The notes: generated from the sequence alone by a model not told the origin. A stretch of 28,186 nt of DNA from Pelargonium nanum (GCA_036897485.1 JAYMTF010000937.1:1-28186); one strand, 5' to 3'; shown: positions 1 to 11,108, counted from the first letter of the stretch. Numbers and translations are program-made.

Positions 1-766
1 TAGGATAAAAAGTCAACACAAATTGAATGAAAAAGAAGGAAAATAAGATCAGTAAAAAAGGAAGTACTAATCAAACACAAAAGGAGACAGAAAAAGCAAA
101 CCAGTAACCAGAAACCAACCAGACAAACACTCATAGGAAAAGAACTAAGAACTAAGAAGCATAGGCAAGCTTGAGAGTTGCTAACTAGAATCACAGAAAC
201 TAAAAACCGAGTATCACAGAACAAACAGAAACCAGAAACAAAAAGACTTAATAAGACAAGAATCTTAAATCCCAAAAGGAAACGTATCCTTCAGGTCTGT
301 TGTTAGATAAGCTTTCACTCCTCTAAATGAATAAGACAACAGAAGAACATGAACTGAAGGGTTCCTTGTGAGGAGCTTGAATGCTTTGAAATGCCCTCAC
401 CAGTGAAAAAAGGTAGGCGAAAGAATAAGACTCATGCCTCTCTCTTGGGCTTCTAATGAGAAAAGAAAACAAGACAAGAATAGGCAAGCTCCGCTTGTTC
501 GAGTAGCCGGAAACTGATTACTTGGGATTCCATCTATTTCACTCCCTGCCCTAGGGTTCTTTTCACCTGTCCTTTGCTTTTTAAAAAGAAGCTAGTTAGT
601 TACATACGCCCTTCATTATAGGACACTCGAAAACCAGCAGAAGTGAAGAAGTAATTAATAACCTTTAAGTTTGAAGTGCTTGCTTGAGTCTTACGCACTT
701 TGATTGTGCCGCTTAAATAATAGAAGAAAGCTAGGAACTCACGAGATAAGACAAAGAGCAATTGTT
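1..766. other. A-rich non-coding head segment
   Basis: No gene recognised. In the first 250 bases the plus strand is more than half A and very poor in T, unlike the balanced A/T of the rest of the window; after about 260 it looks like ordinary plant mitochondrial spacer. It holds short direct repeats: ATAGGCAAGCT at 161-171 and 480-490, and AACCAGAAAC at 106-115 and 230-239. A small hairpin (CAAGC/GCTTG, 485-497) and two palindromes (CCCTAGGG at 549-556 and a 12-bp T/A palindrome at 577-588) are also present. The word AGGCAAGCTTG (163-173) recurs at 22844-22854. Confidence 0.6.
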
Positions 767-869
767 ATGATGAAGTCTAGTAAGGACAGAGAAGAAGAAA
801 ACAAAGCCAACTGTCTGGAAAGGGCTCGGGCACTCAGGCGAGCGAGAAGAAGAGTAAGACAAAGAGCAA
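748..869 (+). repeat. 14-bp direct repeat inside the basic frame
   Basis: AAGACAAAGAGCAA occurs at 748-761 and again at 856-869, with similar flanks (GAGAT or GAGT before it). The copies are 108 bases apart, a multiple of three, and both encode R-Q-R-A in the same frame. This suggests that part of the basic frame grew by internal duplication or simple-sequence drift. Confidence 0.6.
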
Positions 870-1162
870 ATGAAGACAAAGCTAGAAACCAACTCACTCT
901 AAAAGCTCAGTTCCCAAAAAGAATGAAGGAAGTGAGAGTACATAATACGTGTTCAATCTCTTACTATCTGAGAGAGACACAAGTTATCGGAGAGACTCCT
1001 TCTTACTCATCCACCAAGCGCTTGCGGTACTCGTATTCTTTACAGAAAACCCCTTTCTTCTACTACGCAGGGCAATTGGGGATCAGAACTGAGAGCACCA
1101 TTCCTCGGAGCAGCCTTGGTCAATTTTCAATTAGAGGCCCTTACCAAACGAAAAGACAATGA
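767..1162 (+). CDS. Doubtful basic open reading frame, function unknown
   Basis: A 131-codon frame starting at the ATG at 767; an in-frame TTG at 704 would add 21 residues. It is the longest frame in the window. Residues 8-40 are dominated by Arg, Lys, Glu and Ala and look like a charged helix; there is no signal peptide or membrane segment. Residues 43-62 end in a P-x-x-M-x-x-x-R-V-x-N-x-C pattern that loosely recalls the middle of ribosomal protein S14, but the expected GRPR and SR-x-x-F-R motifs after it are missing and about 68 unrelated residues follow. The plus strand here is purine-rich and T-poor, so stop codons are scarce and a long frame can arise by chance. No Shine-Dalgarno logic applies in a plant organelle. 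Best treated as a hypothetical or spurious frame. Confidence 0.2.
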   Translation: MMKSSKDREEENKANCLERARALRRARRRVRQRANEDKARNQLTLKAQFPKRMKEVRVHNTCSISYYLRETQVIGETPSYSSTKRLRYSYSLQKTPFFYYAGQLGIRTESTIPRSSLGQFSIRGPYQTKRQ

Positions 1163-1169
1163 AGGAAAG

Positions 1170-4139
1170 ACCTATAAAATAAGTAGTAACCTTGTAAAAT
1201 TTGTATAAAAAGTGTGCCGCGATAGACAGAAAAAAGCAATTGAGACAATGAATGAAGAGAGACTAACCAGACATTCTTTTTCAAATGATTAAAAAGGACT
1301 CGCCTGAGAAATACATACTACAAGAAATCTTTTAGGGCGTATTCCCGTAAGTTTAATCTTTGATAATTTAAGGCATTATACATCCAACAGGAGTCTTATT
1401 ACTTTACTACCAATTTACTCTAATTTGTTTTTAATTCTAGCTTTCCAACAATGGAACAGAAGGCCTCTTATACTATAGGATTCTTTGTTATCCTTATCAA
1501 ATTACATTGTGGCTTACTCAAAAAGAATAGAAGTTCCTAAATTTAAGGAAGCTCATACTGCTTGTTAGCCCTAGAATAGCTTTCTATTTGACGTCAAAGA
1601 ATAAGGTGCTATCTTTATTACAATTCCTGTTTGTCTCTTTTGCTGTGTGTTTATAGTAATATCCCATAACCTTGAATTTAGCAAAAATTAGTTTCTATTT
1701 ATATGAGAATCTCAGGGAATCACGAATAAGAAGGGGGATCTGAAGGAATATATACATATATTTTTTTAAGGGATATTCTTCGGATAACTTAACTCAAGGG
1801 GCACACCTGAATTACGAAAGAGCCACTCATTTGGACTTAAAAAGGGTATAAACGCTTTTTTATTCAATGAACCTTTAAATTAAAATCAAGGATGTTAATT
1901 TTGCCTATTCCTATAATACAATATGCGAATTTTCTGGGGTTTCCTAAATATCGCAGTACTTTTCTATTCTATTGATCAGAGAAGGCATTTTTGGTCGCTT
2001 AATGATGGATAAACAATTCACATATAACCTGTTGAATCTAACTAAATGGAATCTCGTTTAACTATTTCGCATTACAATCAGGCCACCCTTTTCCCGTAAT
2101 ATAACAGCTAGCGTAATCCTGATAAGTTTATAGGATGCTATTATTTCAAACTTCAAGAATTCGAAATAGCCTCAAAACTTATTTATTCCTAGGATCAACT
2201 TCTCTGAAGTATTAAGAGGAGTACTTTTTATTTGAAATCTGATAAGACAAGCTGGACAGAATCCCTTAGCTTAGATAGAAACAAAAGTAGCGCAATATAA
2301 CTTTATCTATGGAGATTTGGCTGAAGGCATTTGTTTGCTAAAACACCACGTGAAGAGTTCTTGTATCATGGGTTTTTCCTGGGCCCTTTTTCAGAAATCC
2401 ATAGGGTTGCAGCTTCCTTATATGAGTTTTGGCTGTATAGGCATAACGGATATATTATAATGAAATATAGGAATTAAAGAATGTTCTAAAGTAAACTTTA
2501 ATGCTTAGCAGAATATAAAAGAGCAAGGTCAAAAGAGTCTTTTATACACCAATATTATCGAATACACTGGTGTAAATTACCTAACCTAAATCATATCCCC
2601 AGATAAAATGAGTGTGTTCATTCTGTTATGTCACGTACGCCCTTAAATGTCCTACTTATCCCGAATCCGAGGTATACAGGGTATGAACCTATGCAAATTA
2701 TAACTAACTATAACGTGAAACGTGCTAATTCTCTGCTAACTCGCGCTAAGAATCAAGAGCCCTAACTATTATGATAAATTCAAAAAAGTCTTTGTGTTAA
2801 GTGAACCCAAGGGACCGGTCTATGACCTATGTATGGATAATTCATGGCTTCTTTTTTTGCTCAAATCCCCTTTTACTTGGTAGTAAGTTTATTTACATAT
2901 ATTTAAAAAAGAAACTCAAATTCCTTTGTACTCAATAGACAACTAATTGTTAACAACGCAACCTCTCTATCTTCTAACCATCACCCTAATTACGATGTTC
3001 CTGATCTGCCAAACTGCATATATAAATCATAGCAAAAAGTTTTGTTAGGATGTAATTTACAAGTTTCTTCTCCACAAAAAAGTACCTCATTAAGTCCATG
3101 AGCCCTTAAAGATAAGCCATACAATTAATTATGAATCTAAGCTCCGACACCCAGCCCAAAAGTATATTAACCCAAATCCTTAAATACTTTGGATATTTAA
3201 AATATGATACTACTCTATAAACTAAATATCTTTCGCTATAAGAAGGACATCCTATTTAGGGGTCCCACTTTTTATTGATTGACTCCTAGTTTAGTACTTG
3301 ACTTTAAATGCTTCATTTTCTTGTGTTTATGACATTTCACGAGTATCCTAGATGCGGCATAAGTCTTTTTAACCTTATACTCGTAATCCATAAATCCGAG
3401 CCTGTACGCACGTGTGCCTTTATTAAATTATGACCGGATTAAGAACTTTCCAGTCTTTAAGATTTCAACTATACCAGGTTTAGACGCTTTCAAATAAAAC
3501 GGAAAACCCCTAGGATATGCCTATCGTTCCATACTAAAATGGAAACTCTAATTCGATATTTGGAATCGACAAGCAAGCCCCAGTCAGTCTTAATTTAAGC
3601 CAACAGTTAACTTTAATCTTGAGAGATAGACTTTTGAATATATATGCCCCGTCCTCTTTACGGAATCCCTTGTTTTGGAGTACACAAAAAATGAGCAACC
3701 TATCATTAGAAAAATAAGGATATACTACATCAAGATTAAGCCTTTTTGGTTTAGCGGAGGATTCGCACTCCTGTTTTTATAAGTTACATTGTCAGATGTA
3801 TAGTCTGATGGAAAGGGAAAGGCGTCCTTAAATAACAATTACCTCTCTATTTAAGAATTATAGAAGATATAAGGGCCTCTCATTCTTCAATGCTTTATAT
3901 AGCACAAGAAAAACTAACAATAAGAAGAAAAAGGTATCTTTACCCATCCAGGAAAGGACCCTCCTGTGCTTTCTTATCCGTACTTTTAAAGGTAACAGGT
4001 ACAAATTAATTACCTTGATTTGTAAATCAGATAAGCACCATATTAAAGTTGTATGGGAAAAACTACTATTAAATGAATACTTTATATAAATAAACCAAAA
4101 ATAGGTGCTAATATTATTCAGGACTCGTGCTGTGTCAGT
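1170..4139. other. AT-rich non-coding stretch
   Basis: No gene, tRNA or rRNA motif recognised. All six frames are closed at short intervals. The base composition settles near one third G+C with A about equal to T, in contrast to the head segment. The only structures noted are a 7-bp hairpin at 2545-2574, a 5-bp hairpin with a 7-nt loop at 3792-3808, and a 6-bp hairpin at 4016-4029. All are compatible with chance. Confidence 0.6.
2545..2574 (+). repeat. Inverted repeat, 7-bp stem
   Basis: TACACCA (2545-2551) pairs with TGGTGTA (2568-2574) around a 16-nt loop. The 3' arm can instead fold locally as TACAC/GTGTA (2563-2574). No T-run follows, so there is no reason to call a terminator. A stem of this length is expected several times in DNA of this composition. 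Confidence 0.4.
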
Positions 4140-4156
4140 ATAAGGAGCCTCCTTAT
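4140..4156 (+). repeat. 17-nt interrupted palindrome
   Basis: ATAAGGAG and CTCCTTAT are perfect reverse complements around a single C (8 bp). It contains more G/C than most hairpins in this region. No gene is nearby. Confidence 0.5.
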
Positions 4157-4215
4157 CCTATTGTGTCTAAAAAGAATTCTCTTTATTTCAGAATTTAAAA
4201 CCTATTTGCCGGATA

Positions 4216-4234
4216 TAGTTTAACGATTAAACTA
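4216..4234 (+). repeat. Hairpin, 8-bp stem and 3-nt loop
   Basis: TAGTTTAA, loop CGA, TTAAACTA: a perfect 8-bp stem 60 bases after the 4140 palindrome. It is mostly A/T. Purpose unknown. Confidence 0.5.
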
Positions 4235-5011
4235 CTTCTTGCTAATTAATTCTTACATCTAACCTCTTTTGTAACCTCTTTCTTGAATTATGTATAAAAC
4301 TAGCTGGGTCCATTCAGTAGCAGGAGTAGTATTAATGCGGTATGTTTATTATTATTAGAAGTTGGATTACCGGAATAGAGAGAGCTTAACTCATGCAGTT
4401 TGTTAAATCAGCATCTACTTAATTTTTTTGCTCTTTGTAAGTCCCTTTATAGAAAAGGATTGCTCATGTAAGGGCTCTTGCTTAACCCTAAATTAGGGCC
4501 TTAGCTCCCAGAGTTTTAGAAATAAGGGATTTTTAGACGGATTACTATGTTTTTGGAAGTCAAGATTTTTGTCTATTATTAGTATAAAACACCTGGTAAA
4601 ACTATGAAACACGTAAGCTTTAGGGGTTTTGGGTTCGGTTTTACGCACTTTATGGGGCTTCTTATATACTTATAAAAGTTCCTTGGGGTTCTACTACCAG
4701 ATATTTCCTTATTAGGAGTTCTGTTAATCTTGACGAGTCTATACTAATTGATGTAGATACTTTGGTAATCTGACAAAAAAAAGGTTCCCGTTCTAGTATT
4801 TTACCAAACTTATTCCTTAATTTGCCTGGGGCCCATAACATAAAAATTCGTTTATTGAAGGCATAGCCTTGCAATTGAGTTATAAGAAGATATCGAGATT
4901 GGCTGTTTGACATGGGATATATCCGTATTAGAATACCATCGAATTAAGTAAAAAAGAAATCTTCTTCTCTCTTTTCCAGTAGAAGCCCTCTATAAAATAT
5001 ATGGGGTAAAC
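4235..5011. other. AT-rich non-coding stretch
   Basis: No gene recognised. An 83-codon frame on the minus strand (4662-4913) matches no family I know and is within the chance range for this composition. TTACGCACTTT at 4641-4651 repeats an 11-mer found at 691-701 in the head segment. Confidence 0.55.
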
Positions 5012-5096
5012 CTGCTCAACTTATGCCAAAGTTCTATGTGATAATTGTTTTTATGGCATAGTAAGAGTTTCGTTTTAAGCTGTTGAGCAGTTTTTT
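5012..5096 (+). ncRNA. Nested 79-nt stem structure followed by T6; possible structured RNA or terminator
   Basis: CTGCTCAAC (5012-5020) pairs perfectly with GTTGAGCAG (5082-5090), a 9-bp stem with five G/C pairs. Directly inside it, TATGCCA (5022-5028) pairs with TGGCATA (5054-5060), leaving a 25-nt loop and a 21-nt unpaired 3' segment. The outer stem is followed at once by TTTTTT (5091-5096). The enclosed size is close to that of a tRNA, but no D- or T-arm consensus is present. Two nested stems of this quality plus a T-run are unlikely in random DNA of this composition. It could be a small structured RNA, a 3'-end stabilising element of a kind known downstream of plant mitochondrial genes, or a cruciform. 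No gene ends next to it on either strand. Confidence 0.35.
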
Positions 5097-5454
5097 GTTA
5101 GATTAGAGAATTAAGGCTTATGCTATTTAATAGTGTTTAGTGACTCTAAAAAGTTTCTATTATTAAGATAGTTATTAGAAAAGAATCCCTTTTTGAGCAA
5201 AAGACCAAGTAAGTTTAGAGTGGAGAATATAAATTACTAAAGAGCTTATAGATATAGAACCCAATACTTGTCCTTGTGAAGAACATGTTGGAGATTACTA
5301 GAACTCGCTGTAGGTTTTAAATTATATAGCATATAAACGTATCCCGCACAATATATGGTAGGCCCAAAAAAAGTTCTGATGCAACCGATATACATTTAGG
5401 AAAATACATAGAACTCTTGTTCATGTGCTTAGACAAGATTTCAAATTAATTCTT

Positions 5455-5472
5455 AAATAAGTCGACTTATTT
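5455..5472. repeat. 18-bp perfect palindrome
   Basis: AAATAAGTC followed directly by its reverse complement GACTTATTT, centred on a GTCGAC site. A perfect 9-bp half-site is expected roughly once or less in a window of this size and composition. No associated gene. Confidence 0.5.
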
Positions 5473-6242
5473 CTTCAAATTCGGGTGATTTTATATGTAT
5501 AGCCCAGTAAAGTGTCCTTAAAATATAGGTATATACCTTGGCTGAGATTTTCTAAACTATTCTTTTAGAGAACAAGGAATATCTAAGCTGCTAGGGTTAT
5601 CCTGTAAAACTTTACGTACTTTACACTATCTCTGATAGAATCCACTAACATTAGGGGTAGGATTATGTATTATTTCAACCTCTTATTCCCTTACGTTTTA
5701 TAAGAAATAACGCAGGCCTTCTTTTGCTTCACTGTAATGAAAAGAGGACACTCTTAGTTCTACTTTACCAGAATTCTATGAAGTGTCTGTTGCCAGTACT
5801 TTGTTGTGAAAAGGGTCTTTAACTAATAAAAATCCTACGTATCAAGATTAAAAGTTCAAAGATGCTATTTATAAAAAAGCATGAGTCTTAGTTACGCAAC
5901 TAAAGGGGAGACATTTCGAAATCCTAAAAAGGGGCTCTTTCTATATCCAGATTAGAGACTTCAAGTACTGGTTCTTTAACCATATAGTAAAAGAAGAAAA
6001 GTAATACAAAATTTCTAGCTTAATTATTTTTTGTAATGCCTAGTACCAATGGCTAAGCTTAATTAGGGAAAGGGGGAATTTCATGAGCGACTAGCAGATC
6101 TTTAGCTTCGGTTTACACTCCAAAATCTTGTTGAAAACCCTTCTCAATTACAACCCTTATTTCAAAGACTTTGTTCTTATAACTATACCCTAGGTTACCT
6201 CTAGTTTATTTAAATCCCATGAGGGTTATAGAAAGTACTTAT

Positions 6243-6261
6243 TTATTATTTAAAATAATAA
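6243..6261. repeat. A/T-only 19-nt interrupted palindrome
   Basis: TTATTATTT, a single A, then AAATAATAA. It is pure A/T, so little weight can be put on it; it may be a melting or cruciform site. Confidence 0.35.
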
Positions 6262-7730
6262 TGGGGTTTCTTTTTTAAAATTTATGATATCTATATATTA
6301 GTGCGAAGGGGAGCAATATTGGCTATCTACTAACTTCTGTTTTTTACTGGACCCATAAGAGTAGGAACTAGAGTAAAAAACGTTGGCTAAATCAAAGGCA
6401 TATGAATATTGTTGGTGGATATCTATATAAAATAAAATTTTACTTACTGTACTGGGTTATCCTATATTTATTTAATAGATATTTTTAAGTGTTTGTAGGG
6501 CCATAAGCAATTGAGGAATTAGTCCATGTCTCCATGTTTAGTAAGGGAGTTTGCTCCAAGAATTATTCATCCAAGGGTTACCTTAACCTTTTAATAGCTA
6601 ATTGAAATAGCACAAGACTTATTAATAGTCTAGTAGAAGGTTTGTCGAAAGTCTACCTTGTAAACCTCAGCAAGAAATAGTTTGATTGGATTCAAGATCT
6701 ATTCCTGTAATCTATAAACTTTAATATTCCTAAATTATATATTTATATGTATAAAATCGAATTTGGGGTGTATACCCTAAAATTAGAAAGAATTTCTGGT
6801 GTCATAAATTTTCCCTTAAAAGCAGAGGAGATACTGAATTTATAAAAAATATTACAAGATTGGAAATTGAGAAAAGCAACTCTTTGATTATGCGAGGCCT
6901 TACACCTGTGCCATGTATAGGACCTATTCTATTTTTTAGTATTCGAATCAGGATCTCATATCAAAAAAGTTCAAGAGGTACCCTGGTAAAACTAGCATGT
7001 TTAAAGATTTCTTATTATTTCCCAGACAAGTTTACAAAACAAAAGTAGAGTCAGGAGAATAGAAAGGAAGCTCCTATCCTATATAATTTATAGAGTGATT
7101 CAGGGCTCCATACCAATATAAAAAAGGAACTTATTACTAGAGCCTGAGGGATACGAAAATATAGAATTACTAGGCTGAAGCTATTTGACTTACTATTCCT
7201 TTATAAGCTGCCTTTTATCATAGGGAAAGCAAAAAGTATATAAAAATTTAAATTTATGTTCTATTACACTTGGTGACTTATTAGTTGGATTGCCAATATA
7301 GCTATGAAATCATTTGAATAAAGTAAGACGGCACACAACCTTCACACCCCTTTTTTAATAAGTGTCTAAGTCGATCGTAATTAAAGTCTTTTTAGTAGAC
7401 TATATTTGCTTAACTTAGTTTATAGAATCTAATCCTTTAAGATTGAGTAGCTTGACACTCCTCTATGATTGAGAAAATACCGAGTAATTTTGGGACACAA
7501 GAAGTCCTGGAGCATACTTTACCGCTGGAGAACACTATTTTTCACATAGAAACTAATTAAAAAGATATAGTAGGATATGTAAGCGCTTTATAGAATAAAG
7601 GAATCCAGAAAAAGTCTTTAGAGGGGTAAGGCGGTGGGTAGTTGATTGTATAATTTCACCAAAATAGCGAGGACCTTTAAAAGAAATGGGGATCTCCCCA
7701 GCTTAGGCTTAGTAGTTAATAAATAAAGAG

Positions 7731-7772
7731 AGTAGACTAACAAAGTTTCGACCAAGGAAATATTAGTCTACT
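7731..7772 (+). repeat. Hairpin, 10-bp stem and 22-nt loop
   Basis: AGTAGACTAA (7731-7740) pairs perfectly with TTAGTCTACT (7763-7772). The loop holds a weak inner TTTC/GAAA pairing. Three G/C pairs. This is near the upper edge of what chance would give. Confidence 0.4.
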
Positions 7773-9907
7773 ATATCTAGTGTCAATATTTTTATAGGAA
7801 GTCATCTTGAAAAAGAAGATTAATTCATACAAGATCTAAAGACACATGCCGACAAAAAGCAAGTATGTACTACACTGTACTAAGGCTTTTAGATCGAGGC
7901 ACTTTCTACTTCTTCGATTTATAATGTATACGTAAAAAACCCTCTAATTCAAAGGTTCACGATTCTTTCCTGGATTTAATCTCGGGTTTAACTACTACTC
8001 GAGAATAACTAAAATTTTCGGATAAATATAATTCAGCAATAATAAATTTAGAAAGGCCTTATATACTAAGAGTAACCTCGTAGAGCCTCTCTTTCCCTTT
8101 ATTTAACACTAGCGGAGCCTTATTTGGGTATAAGATATATTTCATAGATTTTTATGAAACTGATTAATTTAATCAACTACAGTAAAGAAAGGAATAAAGG
8201 TTGCGGGATTTTATTAATTTCTTGTTCAAACGCGCCTATGTCTCACTTATAAATTAAAGTCTCTTTGGGATCCTATATCATTGAAAACAAAGTAAATAGG
8301 GCTCAAAGCCCAGTCTAGCTTTTCAAGTGGCCCCCTAAGTCTTACTCTTAAAATCACTTATACAGGGATATCGATAAAGCAAAGGGAAACTTTCTCTACG
8401 GGCACTTCTCAAGTCAAAGTAAGAATGCTAGAAAGACTTCTTGGAGGTGCTTTATTAACTTTTACTAATAGATCAAGTTTAAATTCGGTAAATCAGAGTA
8501 TAATTGGGGATGTTCATGGTTTTGAATAAAAGGAGTGCGGGCTTGCCAAAAGAGGAGTTTTCGAAGCTAGGAGTTTTCTCTAAGAAATTATTACCGGATC
8601 TTACCCAAGCATAGTTTGTACGAAGCACATGTTACTAGGAGCTTAGAAAATCGAGATTCCTGTCGAGTATTCATACTTTCATCCATCCGAGGCCTTCTTT
8701 TAATGATTTTTAAAAGAGGTATACCCAACCCTCTTTGCCTATGAACTTCCTTGATTAAGATTGGCTTTACTTTATTCCTGTTAGCAAAAAAGACCACCCC
8801 TAAGCTTATAAGTAGGGATCTCGTACAGGAGTGCTTATATAAACAGGGAAGACTCCTTATCTATTTTATCTGTGTGGATCTTACTTGTTTTATACCATTT
8901 GGTATAGTAACTCTTTCTTAAGACTGTTAAAGTAGACATGAACCAATAGATGCACGACTTATATTTTAATGCTGTAAAATTCAGGAGATTTATCCCTTAT
9001 ACTTTATTGAAACCCCTAGTCTAGTACAGGAAATTAAAACTATACCGTTCCAAGAATCACTTATTAAATTAAAAAGAAACTCTTTAGCTTAACATACTCA
9101 CTTCTCATTTCTAGCCCCTTGTGAGTTAGGGGGTCCCTACTTTGCTTTGGGATTTAAGTCCTGATATAAAAAAAAAGGAAAACACAGCTTACTATTACTA
9201 AAAAACTTTTTTTTCTGCATTTAAGGAAGTAAACAAGTGCTGTGTCCCTATTCAATCAAGTAAAACAAGCACTCTAATTAACTCTTTTGGGGTAGGCTCT
9301 ATTATCTTATTATTCCTTTCAGAAACAGAGTCCGTATTAGCATGTCATTGTAAGAGTTCAAGTTCCCTCAAACAATTAGCTGAGGTCCAACAGGAATGGG
9401 TATAACCCTTGAATTCTTGCTTTATAGATGCAAATGCTTCATACATATTTCCAAAATTCGAGTATCAGAGTGCTCCCCGGGGCAATTACGGTAACAGAAT
9501 TTCTAAAGAGCCCTTGCTCAAGGTACAATTTCATGAATCTCTATAAAAATCTGATCAAATTATTAAAAAAGAATTCAGACTCTTTTTATAATGCATATTA
9601 GAGCTTACTTTAATACCTGTAATACCCGGCTTTATTATGACTCCTTTTTTGGTTTTTATTATTTATTATACTGGGGTTTACTTAATTTTAAAGTCTATTG
9701 CTTTGTCCTACGTTCGACTAGCGATAACGCGGATTCTAGCTGCTATGGGTTCTATTAATATTAAATATCTGTGTATTATAAATACCTGATTTTTTTGTAA
9801 GACTTTGTATTAGGAGCTTGAAACTAAGTACGTAAAAAGTAATTATTATAAGGATTCTGTGTCATTAAGACTCGACGGACTCTCCCTTTCAGCAGTACCA
9901 AATACAA
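7773..9907. other. AT-rich non-coding stretch
   Basis: No gene recognised. It contains the paired hairpins at 8140-8175, GGGCT/AGCCC at 8299-8311, TATACCA/TGGTATA at 8891-8906, an ACACAGC/GCTGTGT inverted repeat at 9182-9245, and an isolated CCCCGGGG at 9475-9482. A 68-codon minus-strand frame (8591-8797) has no recognisable motif. Confidence 0.55.
8140..8175 (+). repeat. Two adjacent hairpins
   Basis: TTTCATA/TATGAAA (8140-8159, 6-nt loop) is followed after one base by TGATTAA/TTAATCA (8161-8175, 1-nt centre). Each stem is 7 bp. The layout resembles the double-hairpin elements described in some organellar genomes, but both stems are A/T-rich and I found no second copy of this sequence here. 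Confidence 0.35.
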
Positions 9908-9995
9908 GAATAGAAATGCACACAGTTAGTAGAAAAACTCCTTAATGAAGCTCTTTATGCATAAAGGTTTATACGTTACACAGAAATTTCTATTC
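9908..9995 (+). repeat. 88-nt nested inverted repeat with central 14-bp palindrome
   Basis: GAATAGAAAT (9908-9917) pairs perfectly with ATTTCTATTC (9986-9995). Between the arms lies the perfect palindrome CTTTATG/CATAAAG (9953-9966). ACACAG occurs just inside both arms in direct orientation (9920-9925 and 9978-9983). The two-level fold resembles the 5012-5096 element in size, but no T-run follows. Role unknown. Confidence 0.35.
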
Positions 9996-10350
9996 AAAGT
10001 AGGACAAAGGGAACTCTATACCTATCCTTTTCTAGCAAATGTCTTTTAAAAAGGGGATCTCCTATTTAAAAAGTCCCTATTCTCAAATTTATTTCAAAGG
10101 ATATCCGAAGAAGCGCCCAGACTTACATATAGTTTGTGAAGCGACTACTCACATAGTATAAAGAAAAGTAAACGGGAATCTTTGTTACCTTGAATCATTC
10201 AATTTAATCAGGTTCTAGCGCATATGTTAACCTCTCGTATAGGGATATTTAAGATACTTTAATTACCAAAATCCATAACTGCTTTTTAGCACACTAAAAT
10301 AAAACCGGCCCTTGTCTAAGTGGTTCAAATGCTTCTAACCTTGAATACTC

Positions 10351-10370
10351 CAGAAAGCCCTTACTTTCTG
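10351..10370 (+). repeat. Hairpin, 7-bp stem
   Basis: CAGAAAG, loop CCCTTA, CTTTCTG. It sits about 20 bases after a D-arm-like phrase, where a long variable arm of a Ser/Leu/Tyr tRNA would lie, but the T-arm expected next is absent. Confidence 0.4.
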
Positions 10371-10857
10371 ACCCCGTATATATCCCTTTACTAATGTAGT
10401 AATCTATTAGACTTTTTTTCGTTTACTTTATAATCAATAAATATCCGTGTTAGTTGAATCTATGAATGAAATTCTTTTTATTGGCAGAACAAAGTGGATA
10501 TTCTATCTAGACGAGCCCTCGTGAGCAATTAAGCAACAATAGGAACAGTGCGCCGTTTTATAACGTAGTCCATAGAAAACTAGAAATAAGGATTTGTTTA
10601 CAATTTCTTTTTCCGGATTCTATACCATAGATACGTACAAAAACGGATACACACTTAAATATACCTCACTAATATTCAGATGATATAAAAAAGACTTCCT
10701 TACTTTATTGGGACTCCAAATTGAACGGAAAACAATTAACTCTATGAACACAGGAGATTGATACAGAATTTCTGGGTATAGTAATACTATCTATTGTATT
10801 AGGTATAAAAAACTTTAATATATTTAAATACACTAAGTGTAAGTTAGGCAAAAAAAG

Positions 10858-10873
10858 AATGGATCCGTCCATT
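10858..10873 (+). repeat. Hairpin with UCCG tetraloop
   Basis: AATGGA, TCCG, TCCATT: a 6-bp stem closed by a UNCG-class tetraloop, a stable RNA fold. It contains a BamHI-type GGATCC. No gene context. Confidence 0.4.
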
Positions 10874-10950
10874 AGTTGGGCTTACTCCAGTCTAGAAAAC
10901 CCTATCTATATTGTTTGGATTGTTTAGATACGGGAAGCTCCGGTTAAGAC

Positions 10951-10974
10951 TTTTCTTAAAAATTTTTAAGAAAA
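10951..10974. repeat. 24-bp perfect palindrome
   Basis: A 12-base half-site beginning TTTTCTTA is followed directly by its exact reverse complement ending TAAGAAAA, with no spacer. This is the longest perfect palindrome I found. Only two of the 24 bases are G or C. A 12-bp half-site is unlikely to occur by chance in 28 kb at this composition, though A/T tracts raise the odds. It could extrude as a cruciform. Confidence 0.6.
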
Positions 10975-11108
10975 CTTTTATGGGTCATGATAAACTAAAA
11001 GGCTTCTATGTCTCATAAGATTTTAATAAGTACATGAAGAGTTTAATAAAACCCCAAGCTTGCCCTTAATTTACATCTTGACGCCTTTAGAGATTAAAAA
11101 ATTAATTA

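Larger units (their letters stand above)
5097..7730. other. AT-rich non-coding stretch with several short palindromes
   Basis: No gene recognised. It contains palindromes at 5455-5472 and 5527-5538 (AGGTATATACCT), ATTTCGAAAT at 5913-5922, an ACGC-looped 6-bp hairpin at 5888-5903, an A/T palindrome at 6243-6261, and TGGGGA/TCCCCA at 7687-7700. A 62-codon frame at 6860-7048 shows no family features. Confidence 0.6.
9996..10950. other. AT-rich non-coding stretch
   Basis: No gene recognised. A phrase at 10315-10330 (CTAAGTGGTTCAAATG) looks like a tRNA D-arm, and a 7-bp hairpin follows at 10351-10370, but no T-arm or acceptor completes it. A UCCG-looped hairpin lies at 10858-10873. Confidence 0.55.

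Noticed and set aside
2629..2646. CACGTACGCCC resembling part of group II intron domain V
   Set aside because: The matching GAGCCG strand and the bulged helix are absent.
4662..4913. 83-codon minus-strand frame
   Set aside because: No recognisable motif, chance length, no support from composition.
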